A stretch of DNA of 64,000 nt from Carya illinoinensis (taxonomy: Eukaryota > Streptophyta > Magnoliopsida > Fagales > Juglandaceae), in contig NC_056752.1 of the NCBI RefSeq assembly GCF_018687715.1, positions 40,336,501 through 40,400,500 of the forward strand. The letters are read 5' to 3'. The notes under the pieces were generated by a model that saw only the letters and a list, made by a program, of their open reading frames with translations, had not been told where the DNA came from and ran no database searches. Positions 59,075 through 64,000 of this stretch are shown one piece after another (position 1 is the stretch's first letter; every line of letters begins with the position of its first letter). The translations under genes and the position numbers were made by a program.

Positions 59075-62000
59075 TCAAGCCTGCAACTTTGTCATCATGT
59101 CACCATTACTATGGCACACACCATTTGCCCTTTCCTCGACTTTTAAATCCACCACGCTAGCACCAAAATTCTCGTTAGCTCTCACTTGACCACGAGCACG
59201 TCGAGAAGGTCTTAACATTGAGTTTTCTCGTGGAGAGGCATCTCTGCTCTTTCGCTTCTGCTTTGGGTCTAGATATCCAAAAGCAAGAGCTTCCAGTGCT
59301 TTAGTGGTTGGTGGCCGGGTCCTCGTGCTCTGTCTCCTGAAATTTATGTTGGGCTGCTGCTCAGAATTTGCCACACAGTCAGATGGTTTCACTGCATTGG
59401 GATCATCTGGTTCCTTGCTAATTTTGTCATGTTCTTTTGTTTCTGTCATGGAAGGTTCATCATCTTCAGCATCTGGAGCAATAGGTAAGTTCAAGTCAAT
59501 CAGTGTCCGGGGTTGAGGTACTTCATGAGGACGTTCAGCAGCAAAATAGGAGCAACCTAGAATGCCTTCGCAACTGATGACTGGGCTGCATTTAGGCAAG
59601 CTGGTAGATGTTTGCTCCTCCTGAGATGAATCCAATTGAGAAAGAACATTCCCACTCAAATCAGGATCTAGTGCAGAGCCACTGGGCTTATCTCGTTTTA
59701 ATGTGGGACCTCGCAAGATGTTGAATTTCCTGGGGTTTGTATCTGTGCGACCACAAGCATTTAATTTTCTGCGTCTTTTTATTACAGGAGGTAAATGGTT
59801 AGTGTTGTCTGGTCCCATTCTCTGGCTCAATTGGGACTTTGTGGCCTTCCTTACCTGTGTGTCGTTACAAATACTGGTCTTCCGACCACTGGGGATATTC
59901 ACAGGTAAATTAGCATGATATCGGCCATTGCCCTGAAAACCCTCGTTGGGAGTATTACTTTCTAAGCCCATCCTGTCAGAATTAAATTCCGGGTCAATAA
60001 TGCTATTGGTGGCTCTAGGCTCCTCCCTATCAAAGCCTGATGTATTGACAGAATCAGATTTATCTGTTAGCTCCTCAGAACTATCTCTATCATCTTCAGA
60101 ATCACTTCCAGAGGTTGAAGGACTCATTACTCCAGATGGCAAGCTTCTCAGTTCTCTCAACTTAATTGGTTTCTCATTAGCCAAACTTGTATCCACAACA
60201 GTGAACTTCAATACATCTGTGTCGTGCTTAGGAGTTCGTGGCTTGAGATAACAGTGGCGTTGCTGATCAGGGAAATCATCTAGGTCCAGTTTTGTTTCGT
60301 CAGTCCACCCATTTTCTACTTTGCTTCTATAGTCATCTGCTCCAATTTCAAGCTCAAGAAGCCCTGGGTCTGAAGCAACTTTACTCAGGACATCACTAAC
60401 AGAATCAAAGTAGTGGTTACCCTTCACTAGTTTCTTTCTTGAAAAATTCTTAATACCAGGAATAAGAAACACCAAGGAATGCTTGGAACCAGCAGCATAG
60501 CCATTACTATTAGACTGCTCAGAATGCCATCCTCTGGCCAGCAAACGGGGCCAAACAGCTTCCCAAAAGAGATCATTTGATCTGGCTTTGCTTAGCCGGA
60601 AGTCTCCTGTTAGAAAATTGACAATTTCCACAGGTGTAAGTGTGGAGCACGCCTTGCCAATTGGTATCTCTGGCCGGACCAGAACAACTTGAGTGGACTT
60701 TGGAGGCTCCACAATGCCTGTAAGATCTTGCTTCCCTTTACCAACTCCTACTGCCTCTACAAGTGCATCCAACCCAACTAAACCCTTTATAGTGAATACA
60801 TATTCTTCTAGTAACATTCTTCCCTCCCCAAATGCTTTTGAGACCTGCCAATTTGTTGAAGTTTGTCATTTCTTTTTTTTTTTTTTTGGGGGGGGGGGGA
60901 AGCTGTTGTTCAATAACAAATGACAAAATGTTACCGTGATGGAATGATGGAGAACAAGAAAAATGCGATTATAGCATATTATTTACAACATCTAAAATTC
61001 TCTCTATTATCCGTGCCGCAAGAATTATTGAGAAGATTTTGCAGCAGCTTGAAGTTTGAGCAAAGTCAACATTAGAGATTTTAATCTATAAAATCAGCTA
61101 ATGGAAAAAAAAATGAAAAACCAGCTCGTCAAACATCGATACAGTGGGAGTTGCAAAACACTAAATTTTTACTAGAGAGACTGTACCATGCATAAAACTG
61201 AACACGATTTGATTAAAAAAAACATCAGTTCATACATGGTAGAAACAAAAAGGAATGCACAGTCTTCCAATCCCATCCAGCTTGAAACAAGCAAGATACC
61301 ATACCTTTAGTGAAGCAAGGACATGAAAGTGAGAATTCCTAAAGGTGCAAGAAACTGTAGAGATATGTACAATAGGTATATAATAGGACTAAAAAACAAC
61401 AACATGAGCAGTGGTGGAACCAGGAATGTTTTTGAGGGTGGGCCAAATTTTCTAATATGCGACACATTGAAATTTAAAAATCATAAAAACATAAATATAT
61501 ATAAAATTAGATCTCAATAATTTGTAATATACACGTAAAAATAAAACATCTTAATCTATGTTTCAGGTTTTTGACAATAATGTTTCATGAAATAATATTC
61601 GTCTATTATTATTTTTATAATGAAATATTTATAATTTATTTACTTCATATAAACTATCAAATGATTGTTTAGAATGTCATTTTTCATTCTAGTATATATG
61701 TAAGCTAGTTTATTAAGTTTTATATAAACTCTAGATATTTTTATGTCACATTAAGCATATAATATTATAATAGATACCTTAAATAAGATTTTTCTTGCTC
61801 AATGAAATCTAGAGGATAAAATCTCTCAACTATTTTCCATATAGATTATCAATCTTAAATGATTTTTCTTGTATTTTTACTTTGATTTCCAAATAAAGAA
61901 GCCTAATATTGTATAACAAAAAACTTTGGAATTCACATTAGTAAGTTTATTATTTCTCCTAAACTTAGTTTTGATTGAATTTTGTTAAGACCACACTCTT

Positions 62001-63323
62001 GAAAATAAATAATATATAGGAATTATACAAAATTTTGAGACTATAGGAAAAAAATTGAAAAGGCATTTCTAAGTATATTAAAATTTTATAGAATATATAG
62101 AGATTATAAATCTTTTGGGAGGGCATTTTCTATATTTATAAAATATATAAATAAAAATTAAGGTATTTTGATTTTTCAAAAATATATTTTTTTTTTTGGG
62201 GTGGGCGCATGGCCCCCTCTTAGGTCCGCCACTGAACGTGAGGATGCCAATACACCAGTTTATTACTGTTTCTGAATCTTTACAATCTTAGGCTAAAGGA
62301 AAGCTAAAATGAAAAGATTCTGACACAACGATAGAAAATTTGTAGAAACTATTCAAGAAGTCGAAATTGATTTTTTGGTATACATTTTATTTTAGTCATA
62401 TTGTTGTGTATCTGTGCATATAAATCTATAAGCATAAAAAATTTTAATAGCATGTACAAGTATTTGAGAAATACCTCCATTAAAGTATTTTGGCATTCTT
62501 CTGACACATGGGGAAGCAAACGAGAAAACAATTCCTGTTGCCTTAATCCTGTAAAAATTCTTTGTCCATATATGCATCTCCTGCTTTTCATTTTCCGGCA
62601 TTCTGCCCATCTATGGTACCTGTCTGACCTATAAAATTTCCCATAATAGAACGATAGTATATCCCCCATCTTTTTACTCCCAATAAATTTCTTCACCAGA
62701 ACAAGGTTCTTCCCAAAAATATATAAACCAAGGATCAAACTGGCCTCTTCTTTATCACTCCAGGAATTCCCCAAGGAACCAGGAACTGGGTAGTAGCCTT
62801 TGCCTGTATCCACATCATGTGTATTCTTCATTTTTTGTTGCATAGCTACATTTGCTAATTCTCCTAAGTTTATCCCATTGTCTAATGTATCATTTGTAGG
62901 CTCATCTTTAGGTTCTAAGTTGCTGCCCTCCAAAATCTTGTGGCTCTTTCCATCATATTCATATCCTAGAGGATCATCTTTGACGGATACTTCAGTTGAA
63001 TCACCAATAGCTTCATGTGGTTCATGTTTTACATTCTCCACTGATCCACTGATCCACATTACTGGCACAGACAATCCCACCAGAAAATCATGAGGATCGC
63101 CAGCTGTGTTTTCTGCATCGGCTGGGTTCTTTGTAAACCGGAGAGAGTCAGATCCTGTAATCTGTGGTGGAATTTCAACCTGGTATTCATTACCCACTCG
63201 AGGAAATACCCGTGGTTCTCCAAAGACATCATATAAATGAGTACATTCTGGATAAGCTGATTGCTCATCAAATGCACCATCCTCAACAATATCCCCGCAT
63301 TCATTGACTTGAGCTGAATCCAT
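59075..63323 (-). CDS. ELM2/SANT-domain co-repressor-type protein
   Basis: Two coding exons, 63323-62475 and 60844-59075, give 872 aa. The junction reads NTLME|VSKAFGEGR in phase 0. Residues about 40-90 resemble an ELM2 motif (PRVGNEYQVEIPP). Residues about 185-235 form a SANT domain (NSWSDKEEASLILGLYIFGK, FYYGKFYRSDRYHRWAE). The C-terminal half is Ser/Asp-rich and ends with basic RRR/KRK patches likely to act as nuclear signals. It resembles the Arabidopsis At2g47820/At1g55050 group, described as SANT proteins found with HDA6 and a Harbinger-derived protein in a histone deacetylase complex (from memory of the literature). The intron is 1.63 kb and holds a hAT-type element. Only an upstream non-coding exon could lie past 63323. 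Confidence 0.85.
60876..60899. repeat. T-run joined to G-run near the SANT exon 2 acceptor
   Basis: A run of about 15 T followed by 11 G, about 35 nt upstream (on the coding strand) of the acceptor at 60845. Homopolymer lengths may be unreliable. Confidence 0.8.
61409..62234. mobile_element. Non-autonomous hAT-type element in SANT intron, 826 bp
   Basis: Ends are CAGTGGTGGAACC and, reversed, CAGTGGCGGACCT. The flanking 8-bp duplications AACATGAG (61401-61408) and AACGTGAG (62235-62242) differ at one base, the 8-bp size expected for hAT. The interior is A/T-rich with no transposase. Sub-terminal text TTTTTGAGGGTGGGCC and GGGGTGGGCGCATGGCCCCC resembles widespread plant CAGTGGCGGA elements. Confidence 0.85.
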
Positions 63324-64000
63324 CTGTCGAAGTAGTAAACCTATATGGTTATTTGGTTTTTTAAAATTTAGAAAAGAGGCAGGGATTTACAAGAACAATT
63401 TCAGCAAGGAACTTGAGAATTAAAGAAACCTTTTCCTAATAGAAGCTATACGTCTGCAGGTTTCAGATCTTTTTCCTTATGATGTGTTCATACTAAATTA
63501 TCTTTTTATAAGCAATGATTTCATTCTAAATCGTAGCGCAACAAAAGAGATGAAGCAAACAATTAATGTATCATTACTTGCAGACTTATCATTTTTTTAT
63601 TTCTATGGCCTCATAGGAAATTAAATGCATAGCTTATCAGGTACATTTACAGCTTCAAGCTTGTTCGGAACGGTTACTCACAAATTTAGCAGCACATAAC
63701 TAGCAGTTCTGTACAATGTAATGACACCAAAATCCACTTAGAAACAGGAGACAACATTATGGTTCGACTATCTGTGGTTTTGAGCTATTAATATTGTTAT
63801 CGTAATCTAATAGAACCACCCAAATTGTTGTTCTGCTTCTTAGAAAGCAAACATAAACGTGAAAGATTTAAGTCGATCAAAACAGGATTCAAAATAAATC
63901 AATAGATTTCCAGAAAGCAACTTCCAAGTACCAGTTTCAATTATTCATGAGATAGAAGATTGCAATTTTCCCTCCCGCCAGAAACAAAAAGACTACATAC
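63324..64000. other. 5' flank and probable leader intron of the SANT gene
   Basis: A T-rich coding-strand context with acceptor-like sequence just before the ATG region suggests an untranslated exon further upstream, outside or at the edge of the window. No other gene is seen. Confidence 0.4.

Overview
The window is nuclear DNA of a dicot tree-type genome. Genes are split by AT-rich GT-AG introns, the products are plant families (HIPP, VAMP72, FPF1, SRC2-like, NIP7, a thiamine diphosphate carrier, a plant ELM2/SANT protein), there is a nuclear tRNA-Gly(CCC), and the intergenic DNA is packed with MITEs, long (CT)n tracts and decayed transposons. The abundant GATGAGATGAG-type MITE and the LINE style recall Fagales (walnut, hickory, oak). 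That placement is an inference from memory of such repeats, not a measurement.

Layout. 1-2.9 kb: AT-rich intergenic DNA with a 20-bp perfect palindrome and a 41-bp tandem repeat. 2985-4339 (-): isoprenylated heavy-metal-associated protein, three exons. 8108-10192 (-): small coiled-coil protein in seven phase-0 exons. 13818-16990 (+): VAMP72-group R-SNARE, five exons. 22122-22460 (-): FPF1-like gene in a long stretch rich in self-complementary words. 25201-25271 (+): tRNA-Gly(CCC). About 25.76 kb: LINE endonuclease scrap. 27.85-29.14 kb: two diverged copies of a roughly 400-bp non-coding unit with an equal-length hairpin. 29668-30231 (-): NIP7, with a site II plus telo-box promoter. 30.93-32.16 kb (-): phi-class GST pseudogene. 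32.4-36.3 kb: non-autonomous CACTA-like element with a CCT8-like exon fragment. 37.98-38.35 kb: 154-bp tandem repeat. 38737-39531 (-): SRC2-like C2 protein with a frame-shuffled C-terminus. 42626-47501: a complete but dead PIF/Harbinger element flanked by TTA. 49662-53981 (+): mitochondrial thiamine diphosphate carrier, seven exons. 55185-56879 (-): probable NDUFAF4-like complex I assembly factor, three exons. 57.13-57.88 kb: nested 63-bp tandem repeat. 59075-63323 (-): ELM2/SANT co-repressor-type protein, two coding exons, with an 826-bp hAT-type element in its intron.

The genes are unrelated housekeeping and regulatory loci and form no operon or cluster. The unusual content is mostly in the mobile and repeat fraction: several MITE families, a gene-fragment-carrying CACTA element, a Harbinger element whose catalytic Glu is changed to Lys, and the duplicated candidate structured RNA. 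I found no CRISPR array, no intact virus and no clear new multi-gene system. Exon borders are manual GT/AG predictions checked for reading phase. No alignments or searches were run.
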